Source: Phycisphaerae bacterium (GTDB lineage: Bacteria; Planctomycetota; Phycisphaerae; UBA1845). Taken from it: 35,212 nucleotides of DNA. The position numbers and the translations under genes are program-made. Position 1 is the first letter of the stretch. The number at the start of each line of letters is the position of its first letter. Under the pieces are notes generated by a model. It ran no database searches and was not told the DNA's origin. It was given only the letters and a program-made list of their open reading frames with translations. Below are positions 1 to 7,775 of this stretch, one piece after another. Location of the stretch: assembly GCA_029260235.1 (NCBI GenBank), contig JAJDDP010000159.1, forward strand, positions 1-35,212, written 5' to 3'.

Positions 1-1
1 G

Positions 2-1036
2 GCCGGTGGCCGCCGTCATTTCCATCTGATCGAGCGGATCACGCAGCCTAGTGGCCTGCTGATCGACCGGTACAACGCTCTACTGGCGACCGAACCCAAC
101 GTCACTCCCGAGCGTGTCGCAACCGTCATCCACCCGGGGCCTAAAGAGATCATAAACCGGGCGCTGCCTACCTGCATGGACTGCCACGAAGACTTGGAGG
201 ACGACACTTCGCTGCCCGTGCTGTTTACTTTGCTGGATGAAATCGCTCATGCCGAGCTGCTGTATGTGGAGACAGCCAATCGTCTGGATCGAATGAGCCA
301 GGGTGTTCTGCTGGTGGAAGACCAGCAATTCAAACTTGGCGATGCCAAGACACACTTGATCGCTCTGGCACCGCTTCAGCATACGCTGAGCAACGAAAAA
401 GTTGGGGCTAAGGTTGCTGAATTGGTTGGCGTCTGCGATGAGATCAACGCAGAGCTAGACCAGCTCGAAGCCGGCCTCGATCATCGGCGAAAGCTGCTGA
501 TTCCTGTCTGGGGATTTGCGCTCGTGTTTGCGTTGATGTTCTACGTTCAGTTCAAGCGCCTCAAGGCCCGTTATGTAATCATGGGTGACAAGCCCTCGCC
601 GAAACCTGGATCTCTAGCCGAACCTGAGCGCCGCACCTTCCTGGAGTGGATGATCGGGGCCGGCTCAGCGGTCGCCGCAGCCGCGTTGGCTATCCCCGGA
701 GTGATGTATCTGTGGCCTGCAGCGCGCGGCGGTGGTGCCTCCAAAGTAGAGGTTGTCGGCGCCGACAAAATGAAACCGGGCGACAGCATCATGTTGCAAG
801 TTGACGGCAAAGCCGTGGTTGTCGTGCTTGGTCGCTCGGGCTTCAAGGCATTCTCGGCCGTCTGCACGCACCTGGGCTGCTTGGTGACATGGGATTCAGC
901 TGCAGGTGATTTCAAATGTCCGTGCCATGCCGCCGTGTTCGATGCAAACGGGAAGGTTGTTTCCGGTCCTCCGCCGGCACCGATGCCCGAGTATTCAGTC
1001 AATCAGGTAGGCGACAGCGTGTACGTCACCACCTAG
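2..1036 (+). CDS. Cytochrome c-Rieske iron-sulfur fusion protein (5' partial)
   Basis: The reading frame is open from the first bases of the window, so the gene starts upstream; 344 residues are visible. A heme c motif CMDCH lies at visible residues 58-62 (bases 173-187). A helical stretch follows, then a membrane helix at about 163-183, then an RRTFLEWM sequence resembling a Tat-type Rieske anchor at 210-217 with a second membrane segment to about 238. The C-terminal domain has both Rieske cluster motifs, CTHLGC (288-293) and CPCH (306-309), which bind a [2Fe-2S] cluster with two Cys and two His. It should accept electrons from quinol together with the cytochrome b encoded 82 bp downstream, and pass them to the attached heme. 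One heme site is visible; more may lie upstream of the window. Rieske assignment is firm; the multiheme nature is inference. Confidence 0.9.
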   Translation, partial: AGGRRHFHLIERITQPSGLLIDRYNALLATEPNVTPERVATVIHPGPKEIINRALPTCMDCHEDLEDDTSLPVLFTLLDEIAHAELLYVETANRLDRMSQGVLLVEDQQFKLGDAKTHLIALAPLQHTLSNEKVGAKVAELVGVCDEINAELDQLEAGLDHRRKLLIPVWGFALVFALMFYVQFKRLKARYVIMGDKPSPKPGSLAEPERRTFLEWMIGAGSAVAAAALAIPGVMYLWPAARGGGASKVEVVGADKMKPGDSIMLQVDGKAVVVVLGRSGFKAFSAVCTHLGCLVTWDSAAGDFKCPCHAAVFDANGKVVSGPPPAPMPEYSVNQVGDSVYVTT

Positions 1037-1118
1037 TGGCGTCTCGAAATTGGTGACGTGAGTGCGATCCGCTTGGAGCAGTTCAATAGGGCGGTGTTTG
1101 CGAAAGGATTAAACCCCG

Positions 1119-2294
1119 ATGGGTTTGAAACAAAGTGTTCGAACATTCTTCGACGACCGCTTCGACACAGAAACCGTACTGACCTTCGTCGATAAGCAGA
1201 CCCACAAACGTCTGCCGCCGCATACTGGCTGGCTGCACGTCTTTGGCAGCTTGTCGCTGATTCTATTCATAAGCCAAACAATCACCGGCATTCTACTGCT
1301 GATCTATTATCGCCCAACGCCCGAGGAAGCCTACGAATCCATCAAGTACATCACCGCCCAAGCCCACTTTGGCTGGCTTTATCGCCAAGTTCATGCCTGG
1401 GGCGCCACCTTGATGATCGCCGCGGTCTTATTCCACATGATCCGCACCTACTTCATGGGCGCCTACAAGAAACCAAGGGAGCTCACTTGGGTAACCGGAA
1501 CACTTCTGTTCATCGTCACCATTACGTTTGGGTTTACCGGATACTTGCTGCCCTGGAACCAGATCGCATTCTGGGCGACCACGGTAGGGACTGAGTCCGC
1601 CAACAAAGTGCCCTTCATCGGCCCTTGGCTGCAAGAGATGCTGCGCGGCGGGGAGACGGTCGGAGCCGAGACACTCTCACGATTCTTTGTGCTTCATGTG
1701 ATTATTCTCCCTTGGATCATTGCGGGGTTGATTGCGGTACACCTGGTTCTGATGAGGATTAGTAACTTGGCTACCTTGGAACCGGTTGATCAGGAGAAGC
1801 CTCTTGATGCGAAACGCGGCATCCCTTTCTTTCCCGTACATGTCGCCAAAGAGGGGGTGGTGTTTGCCGTGTTGTTCGCCGTCCTCTTGACCCTGTCGGT
1901 GCTCGCGCCGTGGGAAATCGGCGAGCCGGCCGATCCGTTATCCACGCCCGCGCACATCAAGCCCGAGTGGTATTTCTTGCCCAGTTATCAGCTGCTCAAG
2001 TATTTTGAGGGGCCTTACGGCGCAGTGATCGGTATCTTCGCCTGCACTGTTCCGTTCGTGCTTCTCGTGTTTTGGCCATTCCTCGATCGAGGCAAAGAAC
2101 GCCATCCCAAGAAGCGTCCCTTGGCCGTCGGGGTCGGGTTGCTGGGGCTGCTTGCTGCATTGTTCCTGGGATTCCTGGGGCATGTTTCTGAAACCAATCA
2201 GAGCTTCTTCGGCAAGGCATACCACATAGATTTGCTCGGCTGGCCCCATCAAGTCGAAGAAGGGGATTCAGAAGCAATCCCAGCTGAACACTGA
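1119..2294 (+). CDS. Cytochrome b (full length, b6-like N-terminal half plus subunit IV-like half)
   Basis: This 391-residue membrane protein is the quinol-oxidising cytochrome b subunit of a bc-type complex. Heme ligands are His92 and His106 in one helix and His193 and His208 in another. The second pair has 14 residues between the histidines, the spacing of cytochrome b6; bc1-type cytochrome b has 13. The PEWY quinol-site motif is at 282-285, and the C-terminal half supplies the helices that are a separate subunit IV in b6f complexes. The ATG at 1119 follows an AAGGA ribosome site at 1104-1108. It lies directly after the Rieske fusion gene and is probably in one operon with it. The C-terminus (about 355-391) is a polar tail. 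The family is certain; whether the complex is better called bc1 or b6f-like is open. Confidence 0.95.
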   Translation: MGLKQSVRTFFDDRFDTETVLTFVDKQTHKRLPPHTGWLHVFGSLSLILFISQTITGILLLIYYRPTPEEAYESIKYITAQAHFGWLYRQVHAWGATLMIAAVLFHMIRTYFMGAYKKPRELTWVTGTLLFIVTITFGFTGYLLPWNQIAFWATTVGTESANKVPFIGPWLQEMLRGGETVGAETLSRFFVLHVIILPWIIAGLIAVHLVLMRISNLATLEPVDQEKPLDAKRGIPFFPVHVAKEGVVFAVLFAVLLTLSVLAPWEIGEPADPLSTPAHIKPEWYFLPSYQLLKYFEGPYGAVIGIFACTVPFVLLVFWPFLDRGKERHPKKRPLAVGVGLLGLLAALFLGFLGHVSETNQSFFGKAYHIDLLGWPHQVEEGDSEAIPAEH

Positions 2295-3278
2295 TAGTGC
2301 GGAGTTCTCGGCGATCAGCCCAGTTCTGTATCGAAGTAGTGCGCGAAGCCAGGCCGCCAGCACTTGCATGAGGCTCACAATCTCACTCAAGGGTGAGAGA
2401 ATCCGAGCATGGGGGCGAGCGCTGGGCGAACTCCGCGTCAAGCCGTGGGTCGGCCGCTGACAAAGCTGACGGCAGAGGGTCGCCCGGATCAAGCTCCGCC
2501 TCCGCTGCACCCCTCGATTGGCAGGTCGGGCAAGCGCCACTGCTGCCAAAGGGGCATGGGGCAGGCAAAACCGGTCAACTTGAGGAGGGAGAAAGTTGTT
2601 TCCTCGCGGTCACATCAGGGCGCTGCCCATGGAGATGAGGATCAGAAGTTCAGCAAGAAGAAGACCCGAATTTGTACCCTGAGGAATTCCCGTCGCCCAC
2701 ACCACGAAGCGTCGTCGATTCCGTCATTCCGGTCTAGGTCACCAACTTCTCAGCCTCCGCTGATGGCAGGTCGATTCTTGGTTCGATGACGGATGATTCG
2801 TCCAGTCACCCGAAGCTCTCGCTTTCTGCCAGTCCTCCAGCCCAAGTCGGTCGGCACGCGTTGACCATGGCGGTTGGAGCGGTTGCTATGGTCGAGGGGT
2901 AGAATCGGATCTGCAGTCTCAGCGGCGTAAGTTCCTGGTGTAAGGCTTTAGCGCAAACAAAACCGCTTGCCAGGACCGACCGATTACCACTACACTCCTA
3001 TCTCCGGGCCGCTTCTTCGATTGTTCGGATTGAACGACATTCTTGATGATTCACCCCAGTCGGTGTGGGTCCAGCTATCGGATCGGCGGCGTGAACTGTG
3101 GCTGTAATCATACGAACGCTGGGCGCGCAGAAATCTGATCCGCATGCCAAGCCTGAGCCGCAATCCTTTGGGGCTGCCGGGGCTCCTGAGGGCCTGTTGT
3201 GTGATGCCGATCGGAGGAACCACTGTCCCTGGTCAGACCTGTCAAGTGACGGTCTAAGTGAACACGGAGTTCTGATTG
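2295..3278. other. Gene-free stretch between cytochrome b and vgrG
   Basis: About 980 bp with no convincing gene. Several open frames exist on both strands, but their translations are rich in Arg, Ser and Pro, have no recognisable motif, and overlap one another. A small hairpin (TCTCAC / GTGAGA, 2381-2398) lies about 90 bp after the cytochrome b stop but has no T-tract. Just before vgrG, AGACC (3235-3239) and GGTCT (3251-3255) form short inverted arms. I found no convincing promoter, tRNA or insertion-sequence end. It may be decayed sequence bordering the secretion island. Confidence 0.5.
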
Positions 3279-6200
3279 ATGGCCGACGCGAATTCGACTG
3301 CCAGCGGGCACGGCATGGCGCGGGATCTTAGCGAGTCACAGCTGATTTTCCGCATAGCCGACGGGCCAGAGGATCAGTTCCAGGTTATCCGGTACCGAGG
3401 CACGGAAGGCCTATGCCAACTCTATCGCTTTGAGATCACCTTGGCATCGACTGAGGCCGGTCTCGGTGTCGAAGGTATGGAGGGGAAGCCGGCAGTTCTT
3501 GTCGCGGCGGCAGGGTCCGCAGCCCGTTCCTACTATGGCGTGGTGGCCAAGTTTGAGGTCACCGGCGAAACCCATGATTTGACTTACTTCCGCGTGGAAC
3601 TGGTGCCCGCCTTGTGGCTGCTTACGCACCGGTACAACTCGCAGATTTTCTCCGAGCAAACGACTGAACAGATCATCACCGAAGTGGTGACTGCTGCCGG
3701 GATTTCCGCCGATAGGCTTCGTTTCGACCTGAAGGAGCCGCACACGCCGCGCGAGTACTGCGTGCAGTACCGGGAAACGGATTTCAACTTCGTAAGCCGC
3801 CTCATGGAAGAGGAGGGTATTTGGTGGTATTTCGAGCAACCAAAGCCAGAAGCAGCTTCAGGAGATGACGGGGGCAATGGGAGTAGCGCTGGCGGCGGGG
3901 GAGCCCAGTCTGACACGCTGGTGATCGTAGACTCCGAACAGCTCTACGCCGACATCGACCCGCCGCCCGAAGGTGCCGACGTCGACTGGGGATTAAACGA
4001 ACTACCCTACCACCCTCAAACTGGACTGAATGTCGAATCAGAGCATGTATCTCGGTTCCGGCTAGGACGCGCGGTTCGCCCGGGAAAGGTGTTGCTTAGT
4101 GACTTCAATTTCGAAAAACCAGGGCTAAAACTTTGGTGTGAAGGGGACGCAGGGCGCGACTCGTCGTTGGAGTTCTTCGATTATCCAGGCGAGTTCACAC
4201 TTCAAGCACGGGGTACTGAACTGGCGAAATTGCGAAGCCAGGAATTCGAAACCAGCCGGACGGTGGGCATTGGGATGAGCAACAGCCACCGGCTTCTCCC
4301 TGGCCGCACGTTCGGCTTGATTGAGCATCCAAACACGACGATCAACGACAGCTATTTGGTAACCCGGATCACGCACTACGGTTCGCAAGCGGTAGCCCGT
4401 GCAGCTGCCGACATATCAGGGGGTAATGGTGTCCTCGGTTCATCGATGCACCAAGCTGTATTGGCTGCCCGTGGACACGAGGACCAAACGGTACGCGATC
4501 TGGCTGAGGCAATGCTACAAATTGCCAGGCGACTCATGAGTGGCGATCCAACCGCTCACCGGAGTTTGACGGAATGGCTTTATCACGCAGGACAAGTCTC
4601 GCGTGACCTTTCAGCTATCGGCGCCGCCCTCGGAGCAAATCCGATGGAGGCTTTGTCCATCCCAAACCTGATGGATGACGGCCATGCTGGGCAGTTGAAT
4701 GAACACGAAGGGCCTCTTTATGAGTGCCGCTTCGAGTGCATCCCTGCGTCTGTGGTCTATCGCCCTCCGAGGGTCACACCCTGGCCTATGATGCGCGGCT
4801 GCCAAACAGCCAAAGTTGTTGGCGAAGGTGGCGATGACTCCGAGGAGATTGTCACCGACAAGTACGGGCGGGTGAAGGTTCTATTCAATTGGGACCGTCG
4901 TGGGCACGAAAACAAGGGACAGTCCTGCTGGGTCCGGGTGGCCCAGGGTTCCGCCGGCGGCGGGTATGGCATGTTCTTCCTGCCGCGGATAGGGCACGAA
5001 GTCATCGTCGATTTTCTGGAGGGCGACCCTGACAAGCCCATCATCACTGGATGCGTCTATAACGACAACCACATGCCGCCCTACGAGCTTCCCAAAGAGA
5101 AGACCAAGAGCGTCATCAAGACCAATAGCACGCCGGGAGCCGAAGGTTTCAATGAGATCCGCTTCGAAGACAAGAAAGAGGCTGAGCAAATCTTCACCCA
5201 CGCCCAGAAGGACCATGACCTGCGTGTGGAAAACGATGCGAAGGAACTCGTCGGCAACGACAAACATGTCATCATTGAAAACGACCGCTTCGATCACACT
5301 AAGAACGACCACCACGAGATCGTGGAAGCCAACCACACCGGTAAGGTAGCGGGGAACGTCAATAAGCTCATCGAAGGGAACCACCTCTATCAGGCCGATG
5401 GCGACAGGGCGAGCATGATCGGCGGAGCTCGCAAAGAGGACATCGCCAGCGACGATGATACGAAGGTCGGCGGTAACCGATCCCAGGAGGTCGCTCAAAC
5501 ACTATCCACCAAGGCAATGAAGATTCAGATCAAATCGGATACTGACTTTGGCGTGGACGCGACCAATTTTGGAGTCAAAGCGACTGCCGGAGCAGTAATC
5601 GAATGCCCGGGCGGAATATGCTTCAAAGCCGGGGGTAGCTTCATCCACTTGACGGCTGGCGCAGTCTTTATCTCGGGCCCCACGGTGATGATCAATAGCG
5701 GTGGCGCCGCCGTACCGGCCAACCCGGTCCAAGTGACCGCGCCGGTTGCTGGCGATCAACCAGAGGAAGCCACCGAAGCCAAGGAAGCTGACAAGGCTGA
5801 CCCGGGAAAGGACAAGCAAGAATGGCCGGCTGGTCCGCCCTCGCCGCAAGCCGAAGCGCTGGCCAATGCAGCCGCGACCGGTGCCCCCTTCTGCCAGCTC
5901 TGTGAAGAAATGAAACAGGAGGAGGAAGAGGAGCAGGAAGCAGCCCTGTTGGAGATCCCACTCGAAGTTGAAAGCGCCGAGGCATCCGCGCCGCGAACGA
6001 TTGACGTGACCTTCAACCAGGACGTGGACCCGGCCTGCCTTCAGGATCCAGATAAGAAATATCTTCGGTTTTTCTCGGTGGACGACGCAGGATACGGGAC
6101 CCTTGCCCGGAACCCACACGAGGTGGTGCTGGCTGGCAACAAGGCCACTCTCACCTGGACCGAAGGCGACATGCTCAACGGGCATCCGGTTAGAGTCAGA

Positions 6201-6785
6201 GCCTCTGGGGACCTGCAAACTCTTGAAGGCGAAGAACTCGATCCGCGGCGCAGCATAGTGACGTGCGGAGGCAATGGGGTTGATCGAATCCAGTTTGAAG
6301 GGATCAAAGTCACGACTTCCCGCTCTGTGGCGCTGCTTTTCGACAAGGAAATTGCTACTGAGGACATCGAGTTCGAGGATGGCCGGAAGATCTCCGTCCA
6401 GTCGCCTGCAGCCTCCTCGCGATATCATGTGGAAGTCCTCAGCCCGACTCCGTGGAAGGGTCGCCCGGAGCAGGCGACGGTCCTCGGGAACAAGATCACC
6501 CTGCACTTCACGGGCAGGCCGTTTGCCGATGGGCAGCGGATTGTCGTTTATCCAGATGGCAAGGTGTGGGATAAGGATGGCCAATACTTCCTCATGTACA
6601 ACCTCACTAATACGGACGACGACTGCCCCTATGTGGCAACAAACGTGAGCATCGGACCGAGCGGCGGGAGCGCGACCAACAGCTCAAGCGACTCGGGTTC
6701 CTCGGGACCGCTGACCGCTGAGGATCTGGAGAGGCAGCGTCAGGAGCGGCGGGAGCGCAGCGAGAGGGGTGGCGATGAGCATTAA
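3279..6785 (+). CDS. vgrG: VgrG spike protein of a type VI-like contractile system, with C-terminal extension
   Basis: 1168 residues, about half as long again as a minimal VgrG. Order: a gp27-like base (about 20-385), an additional mostly helical stretch (about 390-480), the gp5-like OB fold (about 485-590, with the DKYGRVKVLFNWDRRG, GHEVIVDFLEGDPDKPIITG and PPYELP family motifs), an acidic His/Asn-rich repeat region and beta-stem (about 640-810), an acidic linker with a GAPFCQLCEE motif near 867, a beta-rich region resembling Ig-like domains (about 905-1130), and a Ser-rich then charged tail. VgrG trimers form the puncturing tip that carries effectors through the tube. ATG 3279 follows GGAG at 3266-3269 (spacing 9); an in-frame TTG just upstream is less likely. 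It heads an island of adaptor, cargo and PAAR genes. Family call is certain; the role of the extension is inference. Confidence 0.96.
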   Translation: MADANSTASGHGMARDLSESQLIFRIADGPEDQFQVIRYRGTEGLCQLYRFEITLASTEAGLGVEGMEGKPAVLVAAAGSAARSYYGVVAKFEVTGETHDLTYFRVELVPALWLLTHRYNSQIFSEQTTEQIITEVVTAAGISADRLRFDLKEPHTPREYCVQYRETDFNFVSRLMEEEGIWWYFEQPKPEAASGDDGGNGSSAGGGGAQSDTLVIVDSEQLYADIDPPPEGADVDWGLNELPYHPQTGLNVESEHVSRFRLGRAVRPGKVLLSDFNFEKPGLKLWCEGDAGRDSSLEFFDYPGEFTLQARGTELAKLRSQEFETSRTVGIGMSNSHRLLPGRTFGLIEHPNTTINDSYLVTRITHYGSQAVARAAADISGGNGVLGSSMHQAVLAARGHEDQTVRDLAEAMLQIARRLMSGDPTAHRSLTEWLYHAGQVSRDLSAIGAALGANPMEALSIPNLMDDGHAGQLNEHEGPLYECRFECIPASVVYRPPRVTPWPMMRGCQTAKVVGEGGDDSEEIVTDKYGRVKVLFNWDRRGHENKGQSCWVRVAQGSAGGGYGMFFLPRIGHEVIVDFLEGDPDKPIITGCVYNDNHMPPYELPKEKTKSVIKTNSTPGAEGFNEIRFEDKKEAEQIFTHAQKDHDLRVENDAKELVGNDKHVIIENDRFDHTKNDHHEIVEANHTGKVAGNVNKLIEGNHLYQADGDRASMIGGARKEDIASDDDTKVGGNRSQEVAQTLSTKAMKIQIKSDTDFGVDATNFGVKATAGAVIECPGGICFKAGGSFIHLTAGAVFISGPTVMINSGGAAVPANPVQVTAPVAGDQPEEATEAKEADKADPGKDKQEWPAGPPSPQAEALANAAATGAPFCQLCEEMKQEEEEEQEAALLEIPLEVESAEASAPRTIDVTFNQDVDPACLQDPDKKYLRFFSVDDAGYGTLARNPHEVVLAGNKATLTWTEGDMLNGHPVRVRASGDLQTLEGEELDPRRSIVTCGGNGVDRIQFEGIKVTTSRSVALLFDKEIATEDIEFEDGRKISVQSPAASSRYHVEVLSPTPWKGRPEQATVLGNKITLHFTGRPFADGQRIVVYPDGKVWDKDGQYFLMYNLTNTDDDCPYVATNVSIGPSGGSATNSSSDSGSSGPLTAEDLERQRQERRERSERGGDEH

Positions 6786-6838
6786 CGGCCTAGGCGAGCC
6801 TGGGGCGAGTTCCAGGATGGTTCTTGCCGGAGACAGCA

Positions 6839-7387
6839 ATGGTTGACGAGGCAACAGCAACTGCGATTCACGACGCCCTATTCTGCGACGATGGGGCGAA
6901 GGTCTACGCGATTATCGACGCAGCCTCCTGCCCGGATCTGGAGGCCAAGTTCAAGGAGCATGGCCCCGAGCACGAGTGCCTCTTCGCCGGCAAGCTCAAA
7001 CAGGATGTCGCTCAGGCGGCGCCCTATGTGGCCCTTCTCGAGCCGAAGTCTGATTTCACCCAGTGGGTGATCAGCGAAGGATGGGGCCAACACTGGGGGA
7101 TCTTTGCGGCTGCACCGATGGAACTCAAATTCATGCACCGGCAGCTTCGTAAGTACCTGATGGTGCGCAACCCGGAGAATACGCCGGTGTACTTCCGGTA
7201 CTACGATCCGCGCGTGTTCCGCGTCTACTTGCCGACCTGCACAGCCCAGGAGGCAGACCACATCTATGGCCAGACGCTTTGGTTTGCCATGGAGACCGCA
7301 GACGGCATCGGTCTATTGCGTTTCCCGCTGAGGAATGGGGTTCCCCGCAAGCGTCTTGTTCCCTTTGCACCGCCGACGCGGGCGTGA
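6839..7387 (+). CDS. DUF4123-type VgrG adaptor (effector-loading chaperone)
   Basis: 182 residues from ATG 6839, which follows GGAG at 6829-6832; a TTG at 6824 is an alternative start. The protein looks like the DUF4123 family: a YAIIDAA opening, a GQHWGIF segment, then the typical run containing YFRYYDPRVFRVYLPTC. DUF4123 proteins (Tap/TEC) load a cognate effector onto VgrG and are normally not themselves delivered. The position directly after vgrG and before the cargo-like genes fits this role exactly. No signal peptide or membrane helix is seen, so it should be cytoplasmic. The likely client is the 1012-aa protein downstream, which is inference from gene order. Confidence 0.85.
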   Translation: MVDEATATAIHDALFCDDGAKVYAIIDAASCPDLEAKFKEHGPEHECLFAGKLKQDVAQAAPYVALLEPKSDFTQWVISEGWGQHWGIFAAAPMELKFMHRQLRKYLMVRNPENTPVYFRYYDPRVFRVYLPTCTAQEADHIYGQTLWFAMETADGIGLLRFPLRNGVPRKRLVPFAPPTRA

Positions 7388-7406
7388 CTGAAATGGAAAG
7401 TCGAAC

Positions 7407-7775
7407 ATGCTGAAGATTCGCCGCGAGCAATACGAAGCCCTGCGAGAAGCCTACCGCGATCTCTACGTTGACCGGACCTGCGACTACTTCCGACGCAATT
7501 GGGCTGACCAGACGGCGGATATGGAAGACGAGCAACTTGGCGACTTGGTTCGCGCCGCCCGCGAGCAGGCTGAGGGCTACGGCATCAATATCGAGGCGGA
7601 TGTGGTCCGCTTCACCGAGGTCCGGCTGCTGCTGGGGAGTGATTTTGTGAGCTCCCCCCAATATCCATGGGCATACCCTACCCTGACCAATCATGACACC
7701 GATGGCACGATCAAGGTCGAGCAGATTGTCCGCGCAGCCACGAAAGCGCTAGACAAGAATGGAGGCGTTGCATGA
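7407..7775 (+). CDS. Small VgrG-island protein of unknown function (122 aa)
   Basis: The ATG at 7407 is preceded by a GGAAAG ribosome site. The protein is soluble and mostly helical, with charged Arg/Glu residues in the first 30 positions, a YGINIEADVVRF segment, and LLLGSDF followed by PQYPWAYP. From memory, small proteins of about this size and with a similar pattern are often found next to DUF4123 genes in VgrG islands, but I cannot name a function. Its stop overlaps the start of the 1012-aa gene (ATGA at 7772-7775), so the two are probably translationally coupled and act together. A helper or chaperone role for the next gene product is inference. Confidence 0.75.
   Translation: MLKIRREQYEALREAYRDLYVDRTCDYFRRNWADQTADMEDEQLGDLVRAAREQAEGYGINIEADVVRFTEVRLLLGSDFVSSPQYPWAYPTLTNHDTDGTIKVEQIVRAATKALDKNGGVA

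Noticed and set aside
2381-2398. TCTCAC/GTGAGA hairpin as cytochrome b terminator
   Set aside because: Short stem, no T-tract, and about 90 bp from the stop codon.
2393-2789. Overlapping open frames on the plus strand after cytochrome b
   Set aside because: The translations are Arg/Ser/Pro-rich with no motif, overlap each other in different frames, and lack good ribosome sites.
3235-3255. AGACC/GGTCT inverted arms just before vgrG as an operator
   Set aside because: Arms of only 5 bp with an 11-bp spacer are expected by chance; kept only as a note in the gap entry.
4881-5498. Long minus-strand open frame (205 codons) inside vgrG
   Set aside because: It is antisense to the conserved OB-fold and repeat region of vgrG; the repetitive hydrophobic look mirrors the Asp/Asn/His-rich sense codons.
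5502-6584. Minus-strand open frame of 360 codons inside vgrG
   Set aside because: Antisense to the vgrG 3' half, with no recognisable domain; the sense frame is clearly coding.
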